From Frankiaceae bacterium (GTDB lineage Bacteria > Actinomycetota > Actinomycetes > JAVEEB01): 7,082 nt of DNA. Both the position numbers and the translations under genes were made by a program. The stretch covers positions 1 through 7,082 of the forward strand of contig JAVEEB010000074.1 of assembly GCA_030840665.1 (NCBI GenBank), read 5' to 3'. The notes beneath the pieces were generated by a model. It made no database searches, was not told where the DNA came from, and saw nothing but the letters and a program-made list of their open reading frames with translations. Shown here piece by piece: positions 5,504 to 7,082 of the stretch; the first letter of the stretch is position 1; every line of letters starts with the position of its first letter.

Positions 5504-7082
<1,579 letters not shown>

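Overview
The window reads as chromosomal DNA of a high-GC actinobacterium. The evidence is the strong G/C bias at third codon positions, GTG as well as ATG starts, several genes with a -10 box directly before the start codon (leaderless style), and a MetE-like gene running into ligA with a 4-base overlap, a pairing also known from Mycobacterium (Rv3015c-ligA). I cannot name the genus.

Layout. At the left edge is the C-terminal half of a mannitol dehydrogenase / fructuronate reductase family enzyme (1-669). A stem-loop and a likely promoter follow. Next is a polytopic membrane protein resembling glycosyltransferase family 87 / DUF2029 (714-1952), with an aldo/keto reductase 15 bases downstream (1968-2951) that is probably co-transcribed. 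After a short gap with a promoter candidate come a zinc-free quinone-oxidoreductase-type MDR protein (3017-3946) and a DoxX-like four-helix membrane protein (3979-4392). On the minus strand, convergent with these, is a small single-helix C-terminally anchored membrane protein (4405-4662). It is divergent from a class I SAM-dependent methyltransferase (4745-5473), and the 82-base spacer between them holds an inverted repeat. A zinc-site MetE-like protein (5504-6523) follows, then the 5' part of NAD-dependent DNA ligase LigA (6520 to the window end).

Function. The left two thirds look like accessory metabolism: three oxidoreductases (polyol/uronate, AKR, MDR) and two membrane proteins. No shared pathway is provable from the sequence. 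The right end is the conserved MetE-like/ligA block; LigA seals nicks in replication and repair, and the substrate of its MetE-like neighbour is unresolved.

I found no tRNA, rRNA, CRISPR array, insertion sequence, phage gene, or defence or biosynthetic gene cluster. All gaps between genes are under 100 bases. I see no clearly new multi-gene system. The points most worth following up are the MetE-like protein's altered zinc site, the series of apparently leaderless starts, and the inverted repeat in the divergent promoter region.
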